A stretch of DNA of 64,000 nucleotides, taken from NCBI RefSeq assembly GCF_036327755.1, contig NZ_CP109596.1:6386001-6450000 (forward strand). The letters run 5' to 3'. Source of the DNA: Nocardia sp. NBC_01503 (GTDB lineage: Bacteria; Actinomycetota; Actinomycetes; Mycobacteriales; Mycobacteriaceae). Below are positions 15,959 to 23,954 of the stretch, piece after piece (the first letter of the stretch is position 1; every line of letters starts with the position of its first letter). Both the position numbers and the translations under genes were made by a program. Below the pieces are notes generated by a model. The model was not told where the DNA came from. It saw only the letters and a program-made list of their open reading frames with translations, and searched no databases.

Positions 15959-16722
15959 GATGCTTCCTCGGTGGTTGCGGCCGCGAGCTCGGCGGTGTCG
16001 CCGAGCGCGGCCAGGATCTCGTAACGGTGGCGCGCGAATTCGGGTTCGAATCGGGCGCCGGGTGCTCGCGGATGGTCGATGGTCACGATGCGCTGAATCC
16101 GGGCCGGGCGCGGGGTCAGCAATACGATTCGATCGGCCAATAGCAGGGCTTCATCGACGTCGTGCGTGACGAACAGCACCGTCGTCTTGCGCTGTTGCCA
16201 GACGGTGATGAGCAGCCGCTGCATATCGGCCCGGGTCTGGGCGTCCAGCGCGCCGAACGGCTCATCCATGAGCAGGACGCGGGGTTCGGTGGCCAGGGTG
16301 CGAGCCAGTTGGACGCGCTGGCGCATACCGCCGGAGAGCGCTCCGGGCAGATGTTCGCCGTAGCCGTCGAGTCCGACTTGAACCAATAGTTCCAAGGCTT
16401 CGGCCCGGCGGCGTGCGCGGGGCACGCCGCGCAGTTTCAAGGCGAATTCGACGTTCTTGCGGGCGCTGCGCCACGGCAGCAGTGCGTCCTCCTGGAAGAC
16501 CATCGCACATTGTTCGCCGCTGCCCCCGTCGATCTCGGCGGTGCCGCCGACCGGTTCGAGCAATCCGGCCAGGGCCCGCAGGATGGTGGATTTACCGCAG
16601 CCGGACGGGCCGAGCAGCACCACGATCTCGCCGGGCGAGACCTCCAGATCGACTTCGGCGGTGAGGCTTTCGCCGTAGGCGATGCGAAGACCACGCAGCC
16701 GCACGGCCGCTCCGGTGCTCAT
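15955..16722 (-). CDS. ABC transporter ATPase, nitrate/sulfonate/taurine (SsuB/TauB) family
   Basis: This 255-residue ATPase has Walker A LLGPSGCGKSTILRALAG (about 37-54), Q-loop MVFQEDALLPW, signature LSGGMRQRVQLARTLA, Walker B VLLMDEPFGALD and the His-loop VTHDVDEAL. The PFGALDAQTR sequence after Walker B is characteristic of the SsuB/TauB/NrtD group. It energises uptake through the adjacent permease and substrate-binding lipoprotein. The ATG at 16722 overlaps the permease stop (ATGA); the longer reading to 17037 is out-of-frame permease sequence. The solute is unknown: this family imports sulfonates, sulfate esters, nitrate, thiamine precursors and other small organics. Confidence 0.9.
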   Translation of the reverse strand: MSTGAAVRLRGLRIAYGESLTAEVDLEVSPGEIVVLLGPSGCGKSTILRALAGLLEPVGGTAEIDGGSGEQCAMVFQEDALLPWRSARKNVEFALKLRGVPRARRRAEALELLVQVGLDGYGEHLPGALSGGMRQRVQLARTLATEPRVLLMDEPFGALDAQTRADMQRLLITVWQQRKTTVLFVTHDVDEALLLADRIVLLTPRPARIQRIVTIDHPRAPGARFEPEFARHRYEILAALGDTAELAAATTEEAS

Positions 16723-17591
16723 CGCACAGCCCGTGGCAGCCAGCGGTTGACCCGATGCCCCGCCGCCTCGACGAGCCAGGCCGTCGCCCAGCCCATCACC
16801 CCGATGGAGAGCATCCCGACCACGACCCCGGGATAGTCGAGCAGCCCGTAGCACTGCCAGGTGAAATAGCCGATGCCGAATTGGCCCGAGATCATCTCCG
16901 CGCTGATGACGCAGATCCAGGCGACACCCATGGCAACCGACAGTCCGGAGAAGATGCCGGGGAGCGCACCCGGTAGCGCGATGTGGACGAGGATCTCCCA
17001 GCGTCGGGCGCCCAGGGTGCGCGCGGCTTCCTCCCATACCTTCGGCAGTGCGTGCATGGCGTGGATGGTGCTCACCGCGACCGGGAAGAAGGCCGCGAAG
17101 AAGGTGATGAACACGATGCCCTGCTCGCTGGTCGGGAAGAGCAGAATCGCCAAGGGCACCAGGGCGATTGCGGGAATGGGCCGGAATACCTCGAGCACCG
17201 GCCGCACGAGCGCGCTGATCAGGGCGGACCGGCCGATGACCATACCGGTGATCACTCCGGCCACGGTCGCCAGGCCGAATCCGATCAGGATGCGGCGCAT
17301 GCTGGACAGGATGTTGCTGTAATAGTCATGCGTGCCGAGCTGGGTGCGGAAGGAGTCGAAAACCTCTGCGGGCGTGGGTATCTTGTCGAAGCGCAGCCAG
17401 AACACCACGTGATTGGCGGTGAGCAGGTACCAGAGCAGCACCAGCCCGGTCAGCGGTACAGCGGTGAGCAGAGCCGAGCGTAATCGCCGGGGGAGGGCGA
17501 TGGCGACCGCCCGTCGTGGCGCTCCCGGCGTGGTCTGTGGTTCGGAAGGCGTTGTGGGGATGCGGGTTACAGGTTCGGCGGAAACCGTCAT
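16719..17591 (-). CDS. ABC transporter permease, SsuC/TauC family
   Basis: This 290-residue inner-membrane permease has about six TM segments after a 40-residue Pro/Thr-rich cytosolic tail. The coupling-helix EAA loop reads EEAARTLGARRWEILVHIAL PGALP at about residues 188-210, and FRPIPAIALVPLAILLF is the conserved TauC/SsuC segment. It forms the channel for the solute delivered by the 17618-19045 lipoprotein, driven by the 15955-16722 ATPase. It lies 26 nt downstream of the lipoprotein gene and overlaps the ATPase gene by four bases. Confidence 0.9.
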   Translation of the reverse strand: MTVSAEPVTRIPTTPSEPQTTPGAPRRAVAIALPRRLRSALLTAVPLTGLVLLWYLLTANHVVFWLRFDKIPTPAEVFDSFRTQLGTHDYYSNILSSMRRILIGFGLATVAGVITGMVIGRSALISALVRPVLEVFRPIPAIALVPLAILLFPTSEQGIVFITFFAAFFPVAVSTIHAMHALPKVWEEAARTLGARRWEILVHIALPGALPGIFSGLSVAMGVAWICVISAEMISGQFGIGYFTWQCYGLLDYPGVVVGMLSIGVMGWATAWLVEAAGHRVNRWLPRAVR

Positions 17592-17617
17592 GTCGAGCCT
17601 CCAGGAGTTGTTCGGTG

Positions 17618-19045
17618 CTATCTGGCGATCAGTGCGGCCTGGTAGTCCAGGACGGCGCTACCGGCGTGGCCGGTCGCATAGGTCTGGGCGTCGGCCTTGA
17701 CCGCGAAAGGCCGCAGTCGTTCATCCGGTCCGGCGGCCGGATCGCTCACCCAGGTGGCGGTGGCCGCGAAAATGCGGGTGCCGGAGGCGGTATCGGGTAC
17801 GTAGGCGCTGCGGGCTTCTCCGCCGTGCGTGCCGACCAGGCGCAGCAGACAGGTCGGTGTCCTGGCCACCCGCGTGGTTTCCTCGCCCTTGAACCACACC
17901 TCCGAGGCAGTCGCCGGATTGTTCACCGCGCCACCGCATACCGAGTCGGTGCCGGTCAATGGGCTCGGTGCGGTCGTGGACGACCGCTGTGCGTCATAGT
18001 CCGAGCCGTACAGCGCCCGAACGTATTTGTCATTGACGAACTCGTTGATGTCCAGATCCGCGAGCGCGCCGAGGCCCTTCAGGAATGGCAGCAGTTTGGT
18101 GAGCGCGTCGACCAGCTGCGGTTTGATGGTCGAATCGAAGCTGACCATCCCATTGGGGCCGTTGTAGAGGTAAACGACTTCCGCTGGAATGCCGGTGATG
18201 TCGGCGACTCGTTCGGCGGCTTTCAGTGGATTGTGATTGATGTAGTCGGCGGTTTCGCGCTGGGCGGCCAGGAAGGCATTGACGATATCGGGGTTGGCGG
18301 TGTCGAACCGCTTATTGGCGACCACCGCGTGGAAGGTCGGAATTCCGGCGGTGCCACCGTCGTAGAGCAGTCGCGCTTTACCGTCGAAGATGAGCTTCTG
18401 CGGCCACGGCACGAACTGCGCCAGCGCCGACACCTGATCGCCCTGGAGCGCCGACGCGCCGACCGCCGGATCCTGGCCTAGCAGCTTGACATCGTCCAAA
18501 GCGAGACCGGCACTGGACAAACCGGTGGACAGCATGCCGTGCGCGGCCGAGCCGATACTCGTGGAGACCACCTTGCCGCGCAGATCCGGCAGGGTCGCGG
18601 CAGGTGAATTGAGCGGCACCACAATCTGATTCAAGGAGCCGTGCAGGTTATATCCGGTGACCGAGATGAGTTCGGTGCGCACATCCTCGTGGTCGCGGGT
18701 CTTCGAGCCGTTCACCAGAATCGGCGCGTCACCCATGGATCCGATATCGACCTGTCCGGCGAGCATCTGCGCGGTCAGCGGGGGACCGGCGGCGAAATCC
18801 TTCCACTCCACCTTGTAGGTGATGCCCTTGGCCTTGCCGAGTTCGGCCAGTTTGGTCTCGAAGGTCCCGCGATCGCGCAGTAGCGTGCCCGCGGTGACGG
18901 TATTGATGGTCTTGGATTGATAGCCGATATTGATGGTGACGGTCTTGCCGTCCCCGCTCGATCCGCAACCGCTCACAACGGTCGCTGCCGTGACAGCGCC
19001 GAGCAGCAATGCCATGCGCCGGTACATATTCGGTGTCCTCATCAT
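17618..19045 (-). CDS. ABC substrate-binding lipoprotein fused to a NosL-like C-terminal domain
   Basis: This 475-residue exported lipoprotein has a signal peptide ending in the lipobox VVSGC (Cys27). Residues about 35-330 form an SsuA/TauA-type periplasmic-binding fold (INIGYQSKTINTVTAGTLL, AGQVDIGSMGDAPILV, LRGKVVSTSIGSAAHGML). Residues 370-475 are an extra domain absent from normal members of about 320 residues. It starts with CGGAVNN, has a second Cys399 in RTPTCLLRL, and ends WVSDPAAGPDERLRPFAVKA followed by HAGSAVLDY. This arrangement matches the copper-binding lipoprotein NosL by eye, although NosL's CGM is CGG here. The fusion suggests that the solute or its handling involves a metal. 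Two adjacent ATG codons (19045, 19042) are possible starts. Confidence 0.82.
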   Translation of the reverse strand: MMRTPNMYRRMALLLGAVTAATVVSGCGSSGDGKTVTINIGYQSKTINTVTAGTLLRDRGTFETKLAELGKAKGITYKVEWKDFAAGPPLTAQMLAGQVDIGSMGDAPILVNGSKTRDHEDVRTELISVTGYNLHGSLNQIVVPLNSPAATLPDLRGKVVSTSIGSAAHGMLSTGLSSAGLALDDVKLLGQDPAVGASALQGDQVSALAQFVPWPQKLIFDGKARLLYDGGTAGIPTFHAVVANKRFDTANPDIVNAFLAAQRETADYINHNPLKAAERVADITGIPAEVVYLYNGPNGMVSFDSTIKPQLVDALTKLLPFLKGLGALADLDINEFVNDKYVRALYGSDYDAQRSSTTAPSPLTGTDSVCGGAVNNPATASEVWFKGEETTRVARTPTCLLRLVGTHGGEARSAYVPDTASGTRIFAATATWVSDPAAGPDERLRPFAVKADAQTYATGHAGSAVLDYQAALIAR

Positions 19046-19057
19046 GGTGTCCCGGTG

Positions 19058-19285
19058 TCAGCGCAGCAGATAGGGGATATTGACCGTCACGGCCCCGACC
19101 GGGCAGCGCGCCGCGCACGGCCCGCAGTACCAGCACTCGTCGACGTGCATATACGCCTTGCCGGTGTCGGGGTGGATCGCGAGCGAATCCAGCGGGCACA
19201 TATCGACGCAGAGTGTGCAGCCGTCGATACATTTGGCTTCATCGACGCTGACCGGCACGTCGATGCGGGTATTGACCTGGGCCAT
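19058..19285 (-). CDS. AprB-like 2[4Fe-4S] ferredoxin subunit
   Basis: This 75-residue iron-sulfur protein has two cluster motifs: Cys19-x3-Cys23-x2-Cys26-x3-Cys30 and Cys51-x2-Cys54-x2-Cys57-x3-Cys61. The insertion of one extra residue in the first motif and the DECWYCGPCAARCP second motif resemble the beta subunit of adenylylsulfate reductase (AprB) rather than bacterial-type free ferredoxins. It is much shorter than classical AprB because the C-terminal wrapping tail is missing. It is encoded two genes after the AprA-like flavoprotein and probably forms its electron-transfer subunit. Its ATG overlaps the HEAT-repeat gene stop by one base (TGATG). Confidence 0.88.
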   Translation of the reverse strand: MAQVNTRIDVPVSVDEAKCIDGCTLCVDMCPLDSLAIHPDTGKAYMHVDECWYCGPCAARCPVGAVTVNIPYLLR

Positions 19286-20190
19286 CAGATTTCCTTTCGA
19301 GAATTGGCGATACCGATGCGGGCGAAGGCGCGGACATCGGCGTCCGGGTCCGCCAGCGCGGCGTGGAGGGCGGCGGCGACCTCCGGGAGTTCGGCTATGC
19401 GTTCGGCGAGGGCGCGGACCGCGGCTTTGCGGACATCGAGGTTGTCGTCGGTGACTGCGGGAATCAGGTGTGGTGCGGCGGTTTCCGGGTCGGCGACCGC
19501 GAGGGCGATCGCCGCGCCCTGGCGGACCTGCCAGGCGGGGTCGGTCATGGCGGCGGCAGCCAGGGCGGCGGCCTCGTCGTCACAGCCGGTGTGAGCCAGC
19601 GCGGTGAAGGCCGCAGCCCGAACCAGGGGATCCGCATCGGCGGTGAGAGTGACCAGGGTGCTCGCGCCCCGTGGATCACCGACCGCCGCGATACCTTTCG
19701 CGACACCTATCCGAACCAGCGGCACCGGATCGGCTGCGGCGGTACCGAGTTCGGCGAGCGCGTCCACGGAGGTGAAGCCGCCGACGATCCGGCCGCGCAC
19801 CTCGGCGTTCGGATCGGCGAACCAGCCCAGCAACTCCGCCGCGGTGGTGCGCCGGTGCCGCCACAACGCCTCGATGGCGGCGGACCGCACAGCGGGCTCG
19901 CCGGCAGCCGCGCAATTGCGCAGGGCCGCATCGAATTCCGGACCGGGGATCAGGACCTCCAGGAGTTCGGTCAGCAGTCCGATGGCGGCATGGCGCACCG
20001 TCACATCCGGGTCGGCGAGCCCGGCGGCGATCACCGGCGAGGCCGCGGCCCACTCCTCGGTGGTCTCACTCAGCACCGAGAGCGCGGTGCGGCGTACCTC
20101 GGGGTCCGTGTCGGTGAGAAATGGCCGCAGCTCCGCCAATTCGGGCCACTCCTCGGCCAATTCCATGAGTTGGAGCAGTCGCGTACTCAT
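19285..20190 (-). CDS. HEAT-repeat protein of the AprA/AprB-like operon
   Basis: This 301-residue all-helical protein is built of about nine HEAT (PBS-lyase-type) repeats of roughly 31 residues. Each has a recurring core such as LTDTDPEVRRTALSVLSE, LADPDVTVRHAAIGLLTE, ADADPLVRAAAFTALAHTG and LADPDADVRAFARIGIA. No catalytic residues are apparent; such solenoids act as binding or assembly platforms. It is encoded between the flavoprotein and ferredoxin subunits with four-base and one-base overlaps, so a role as scaffold or maturation factor of that complex is the best inference. The ATG at 20190 is chosen because it is coupled to the upstream gene's stop. Confidence 0.87.
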   Translation of the reverse strand: MSTRLLQLMELAEEWPELAELRPFLTDTDPEVRRTALSVLSETTEEWAAASPVIAAGLADPDVTVRHAAIGLLTELLEVLIPGPEFDAALRNCAAAGEPAVRSAAIEALWRHRRTTAAELLGWFADPNAEVRGRIVGGFTSVDALAELGTAAADPVPLVRIGVAKGIAAVGDPRGASTLVTLTADADPLVRAAAFTALAHTGCDDEAAALAAAAMTDPAWQVRQGAAIALAVADPETAAPHLIPAVTDDNLDVRKAAVRALAERIAELPEVAAALHAALADPDADVRAFARIGIANSRKEI

Positions 20191-21956
20191 CGCCCGCCCC
20201 ATGCGCCGACGAGTTCGGGAGCCGCGACATCGGCCACGCCATCGGGGCGGATGAACCCGGGGACCGGCACGATGTACGGTGCGACGGGCCGCGTGGTGAA
20301 CTCCATCGCGCCCGATTCGCCGCGATAGAGGTTGAGGTGGCAGAACCATTCGGCGTCATTGGACCGTGGCCAATCCGAGCGCTGGTGGTACAGCCCCCAG
20401 CGACTCTCGGTGCGCCGCAGCGAGGCTCGCGCCGCCATCTCCGCGCAGTCGCGAATGAAGGTGACCTCCGCGCATCGCATGAGTTCATGTGGCGTCTGCG
20501 CGCCCATCTCCGCGATATCGCCGTGCATGCGCTCGAATGCCTCCAGCCCGAGCGTGAGGTAGCTCTGCGTCTTGGGCGGTTGCAGATAGTCGTTCACGAA
20601 GCGCCGCAGTTTGTACTCGACCTGCATCTGCGGCGGCCCGTCGGGATTGCTCAGCGGCCGGTAGATGAGTGCGTGCGCGGCCTCGATCTGATCCTCGGGC
20701 AGCTCGGGATGTACCGCGCCCCTGGAGTATTCGCTGGCGCTCTCGCCCGCGATATCGCCGTAGACGAAGGCCCCGATCATGTAGTTGTGCGGCACCAGCG
20801 CCATATCGCCCGCCGCGTAGAGCCCGGGCACGGTGGTCGCGGCGTATTCGTCGACCCATACCCCCGATGCGGAATGTCCACTGCACAAACCGATCTCGGA
20901 GATGTGCATCTCGATGTCCCGAGTCCGATAGTCGGTGCCGCGCCCCTCGTGGAAGGTGCCGCGGGTGGGCCTTTCGGTGGTGTGCAGAATGCCCTCGATC
21001 TGCCGGATGGTGGCATCGGGCAGATGGCTCAGCTTCAAATAGATCGGTCCGCGCGCACTGTCGAGTTCACGCTTGACCTCGGCCATCATCTGCCCGGACC
21101 AGTAATCGCAGTCGACGAAGCGATTGCCCTCGGCATTGACCTGATACCCGCCGAACGGATTGGCCACATAGGCGCAGGCCGGGCCGTTGTAATCCTTGAT
21201 GAGCGGGTTGATCTGGAAGCATTCGATACCCGACAGCTCGGCTCCGGCGTGATACGCCATCGCATAGCCGTCGCCGGCGTTGGTCGGATTCTCGTACGTG
21301 CCATACAGATAGCCGCTCGCGGGCAATCCGAGTCGCCCGCACGCGCCGGTCGCCAGAATCACCGCCCCTGCCGATATTGTGACGAATTCCCCTGTCCTGG
21401 TATCGAATCCGACAGCACCGACCGCCTTGCCCGCCACCGTGAGTACCCGCACCGGCATGACCCGATTGCTGATGGTCACCTTGGCGCGCACATCCCGGGC
21501 CCGCAGCGTGCGGTACAGGACCTTCTTGACGTCGCGCCCCTCCGGCATGGGCAGCACATAGCTGCCCGAGCGATGCACCTTGCGGACGGCGTACTCGGCG
21601 TGCTCATCCTTCTCGAATTTGACGCCGTAGCTCTCCAGCCGCTGCACCATCTCGAATCCGCGGGTGGCGGTCTGATACACGGTGCGCTGGTTGACGATTC
21701 CGTCATTGGCGACGGTGATATCGGCGACGTAATCCTCCGGGCTGGCCTTACCCGGCACGACGGCATTGTTGACCCCGTCCATCCCCATGGCCAGCGCACC
21801 GGAGTGCCGCACATGCGCCTTCTCCAGCAGCAGGACGTTCGCGCCGTGCCGGGCCGCGGTGAGCGCGGCCATGGTGCCCGCTGTGCCACCGCCGACGACG
21901 AGCACATCGCAGGTCATTTCCCGGCGCTGTGCGGCCGGTGGAATCTCCATTGGCAT
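20187..21956 (-). CDS. FAD-dependent oxidoreductase, fumarate reductase/AprA-like
   Basis: This 589-residue flavoprotein belongs to the succinate dehydrogenase/fumarate reductase/adenylylsulfate reductase alpha superfamily. FAD binds through VVGGGTAGTMAALTAARHGA (20-39) and the HSGALAMGMDGVNNAV region. A second FAD contact is VPGLYAAGDMALVPHNY near residue 400, and a helical C-terminal domain follows. The SGHSASGVWVD stretch and the separate AprB-like partner make it closer to AprA than to SdhA. The substrate is unknown and real APS reductase activity is doubtful, since no sulfate-reduction genes accompany it. It is cytosolic, without a signal peptide. The ATG at 21956 has AAGGGG ten bases upstream. 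It is the first structural gene after the GntR regulator. Confidence 0.88.
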   Translation of the reverse strand: MPMEIPPAAQRREMTCDVLVVGGGTAGTMAALTAARHGANVLLLEKAHVRHSGALAMGMDGVNNAVVPGKASPEDYVADITVANDGIVNQRTVYQTATRGFEMVQRLESYGVKFEKDEHAEYAVRKVHRSGSYVLPMPEGRDVKKVLYRTLRARDVRAKVTISNRVMPVRVLTVAGKAVGAVGFDTRTGEFVTISAGAVILATGACGRLGLPASGYLYGTYENPTNAGDGYAMAYHAGAELSGIECFQINPLIKDYNGPACAYVANPFGGYQVNAEGNRFVDCDYWSGQMMAEVKRELDSARGPIYLKLSHLPDATIRQIEGILHTTERPTRGTFHEGRGTDYRTRDIEMHISEIGLCSGHSASGVWVDEYAATTVPGLYAAGDMALVPHNYMIGAFVYGDIAGESASEYSRGAVHPELPEDQIEAAHALIYRPLSNPDGPPQMQVEYKLRRFVNDYLQPPKTQSYLTLGLEAFERMHGDIAEMGAQTPHELMRCAEVTFIRDCAEMAARASLRRTESRWGLYHQRSDWPRSNDAEWFCHLNLYRGESGAMEFTTRPVAPYIVPVPGFIRPDGVADVAAPELVGAWGGR

Positions 21957-21962
21957 CGGTGA

Positions 21963-22772
21963 TCAGCCCCTTTCCTTCGGTTCGGGCGCACCGCGATTCG
22001 GTGCGACCGGTATGCGGTCGAGTCGGCCGGAGAGCGAGAAGCGGTCGCCGCGATAGCGGACGTACTCCAGATCGATGGGCCGGCCGGAGTCGGTGTAGGT
22101 GAGCCGCTCCAGGAACAGCAGCGGTGAACCGGGCCGGACCGCGAGGAGTCCGGCGACGGTGGGATCGGCGGCGACGGCCTCGATCGAGACCGCGGCCGAG
22201 CCGAGCGGCAGGCCGAGTTCGGCTTCCAGCAGCCCGAATACATCGCAGCCGGTGAGGTCGAGTTCCAGCAAGGGCGCGCCGACATCGGCGGTGAGGTAGC
22301 TGGCGTCCAGCGACAGCGGGCTGCCGTCGAGGTAGCGAATACGCTCCAGCGCGACCACCGGTGTGGCGGGTTCGAGCTCGAGGCGTTCGGCGACAATGGG
22401 TGTCGCTGGCACGACCTCGGCGAGCAGCACCCGGTTCACCACGCGATCGCTGCCGGTCTCGAAGGTTTCGGCGAGCCCGCGCAGACGGTCCAGGCCCTGC
22501 ACCGCCTTGTCCGCCACCACGAAGGTGCCCGCCCCCGGCACCCGATCCACCAGGCCCTCATCGCGCAGCAGCGCCAAGGCGTCGCGCACGATATTGCGGC
22601 TGGTGTCGAAGTCGGCCGCCAACTGCGTCTCCGACGGGAGCGGTCGATTGCCGTAGACACCGCTGCGGATACGCGCCCGCAGGATGTCGCGAATGCGGCG
22701 AGCCGGAGCGGAACGCCTGCCGATGTTCGGATCAGGGGCTGCCGCCCGAGCCGGATACGTTCTGCCTGTCAT
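21963..22772 (-). CDS. GntR-family regulator (HutC/UTRA type)
   Basis: This 269-residue regulator has a winged helix-turn-helix at about 25-90 (RIRDILRARIRSGVYGNRPL, PSETQLAADFDTSRNIVRDAL, GLVDRVPGAGTFV) and a UTRA effector-binding domain at about 105-255 (RIRYLDGSPLSLDASYL, PLLFLERLTYTDSGRPIDLE). UTRA domains bind small metabolites. It is the first gene of the ten-gene minus-strand operon and ends six bases before the flavoprotein start, so it very probably regulates the operon in response to its substrate. The ATG at 22772 is the only plausible start. I could not pick out a convincing GntR operator in the 120 bp upstream. Confidence 0.87.
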   Translation of the reverse strand: MTGRTYPARAAAPDPNIGRRSAPARRIRDILRARIRSGVYGNRPLPSETQLAADFDTSRNIVRDALALLRDEGLVDRVPGAGTFVVADKAVQGLDRLRGLAETFETGSDRVVNRVLLAEVVPATPIVAERLELEPATPVVALERIRYLDGSPLSLDASYLTADVGAPLLELDLTGCDVFGLLEAELGLPLGSAAVSIEAVAADPTVAGLLAVRPGSPLLFLERLTYTDSGRPIDLEYVRYRGDRFSLSGRLDRIPVAPNRGAPEPKERG

Positions 22773-22894
22773 GTGGCAAATGCTCGGAACAGCGCGTTAC
22801 ATGCGACGTTTCGCGCAATTACCGACGAGTTACGCCAGTTACCAGCCGGGGCGCAAGCCATCTACCTGCGCTGATGCCGCACGAGATGGGAGTA

Positions 22895-23824
22895 TCACCA
22901 GTTGCTCGGGCTTGTGGAGTCCACACGCAGGGCATGTCTGACCAGAAACTCGGCCGGTCCCGACGGTGGCGACTGTCGTCGCCAGATCACTCGGAACTTG
23001 CGGGTGAGCGCCACCGGAATGGCAAGTCGCACCTCGACGAGTGCGCCGGTCGAGAGCATCGGCGCGGCGATCAGTCTGCTCAACACCGCCGGCGCGACAC
23101 CGTTGCAGGCGGCCGCGGTGATGGCGATAGCGGACCCGAGTTCGGCTGCCGGTGCGGCCGGTTGGCACTCCGCGCTGAGGACCTCCCACACGGTTTCCCG
23201 CGTCCCCGATCCGGGTTCGCGCCACAGCAGCGCGGTGCAGGCGAGTTCGCGCAGTGTCACCGTCTTGCGCCGATTCGCCCACACATGCGCCGGCGAGACG
23301 ACCACGACCAGTTCGTCCGCGCCGATCACCCGGCTGTCGAGACCACGCGGCGAATGCGGGCCCTCGACGAAACCGAGATCAGCCGCACCGTCGCGGACCA
23401 GCACCTCCACCTGCCGGGTGTTCTCCACCTCCAATGCGACGGTCACGTCGGGACAGGTGGTGCGCAAGGCGGCGAGCCACTGCGGAATCCGGTGATCGGC
23501 GATGGTTTTCGACGCCGCGACCCGCAATCGCGCGACATCGGCGGTGTGCAGTGCGGTCACCCCCTCGACGAACGACCGGGCCGCCGCCAGGACTGGCAAG
23601 GCATGGGCGACAACCGCCCTGCCCGCATCGGTCAGTTGGGAACCGGTCGGGCCGCGATCGAGCAGCCGTAACCGTAATCGCCGCTCCAGCGCGCTGATTC
23701 GCATACTCGCCGCGGGCTGGGTGATCCCGTGATGCCGGGCCGCCGCACCGAGGCTGGCGAACTCCGCGACCGAGACCAGTAGATCGAGGACATCCAGATC
23801 GGGTGTTCCCGGCGGCAGTGTCAT
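22895..23824 (-). CDS. LysR-type regulator, divergent from the YeiH-family exporter
   Basis: This 309-residue LysR protein has an N-terminal helix-turn-helix (SLGAAARHHGITQPAASMRIS at about 24-44, then LERRLRLRLLDRGPTG) and a periplasmic-binding-like effector domain from about residue 95. It is transcribed away from the YeiH-type exporter gene, with 130 bp between the starts, the same arrangement as yeiE/yeiH in enterobacteria, where the LysR protein responds to sulfite stress. By analogy it should control the exporter and itself, but the ligand is inference. Its position directly upstream of the GntR-led operon suggests a link to that pathway. Confidence 0.88.
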   Translation of the reverse strand: MTLPPGTPDLDVLDLLVSVAEFASLGAAARHHGITQPAASMRISALERRLRLRLLDRGPTGSQLTDAGRAVVAHALPVLAAARSFVEGVTALHTADVARLRVAASKTIADHRIPQWLAALRTTCPDVTVALEVENTRQVEVLVRDGAADLGFVEGPHSPRGLDSRVIGADELVVVVSPAHVWANRRKTVTLRELACTALLWREPGSGTRETVWEVLSAECQPAAPAAELGSAIAITAAACNGVAPAVLSRLIAAPMLSTGALVEVRLAIPVALTRKFRVIWRRQSPPSGPAEFLVRHALRVDSTSPSNW

Positions 23825-23954
23825 AGCGGCACATTATGAGCCGATACCGACGCCACGGCACCCCGAGCGGCCGGCCCTGCTCATCAGCGCCGCTTATGGG
23901 GTCCTCCCGTACTGGCGGCTACCGGCCCGGCGGCGCCATCGCGATCGTGAGGAG

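Noticed and set aside
20187..21956. True dissimilatory adenylylsulfate reductase
   Set aside because: The AprB-like subunit lacks the long C-terminal tail and no sat, dsr or qmo genes accompany it; only superfamily membership is supported.
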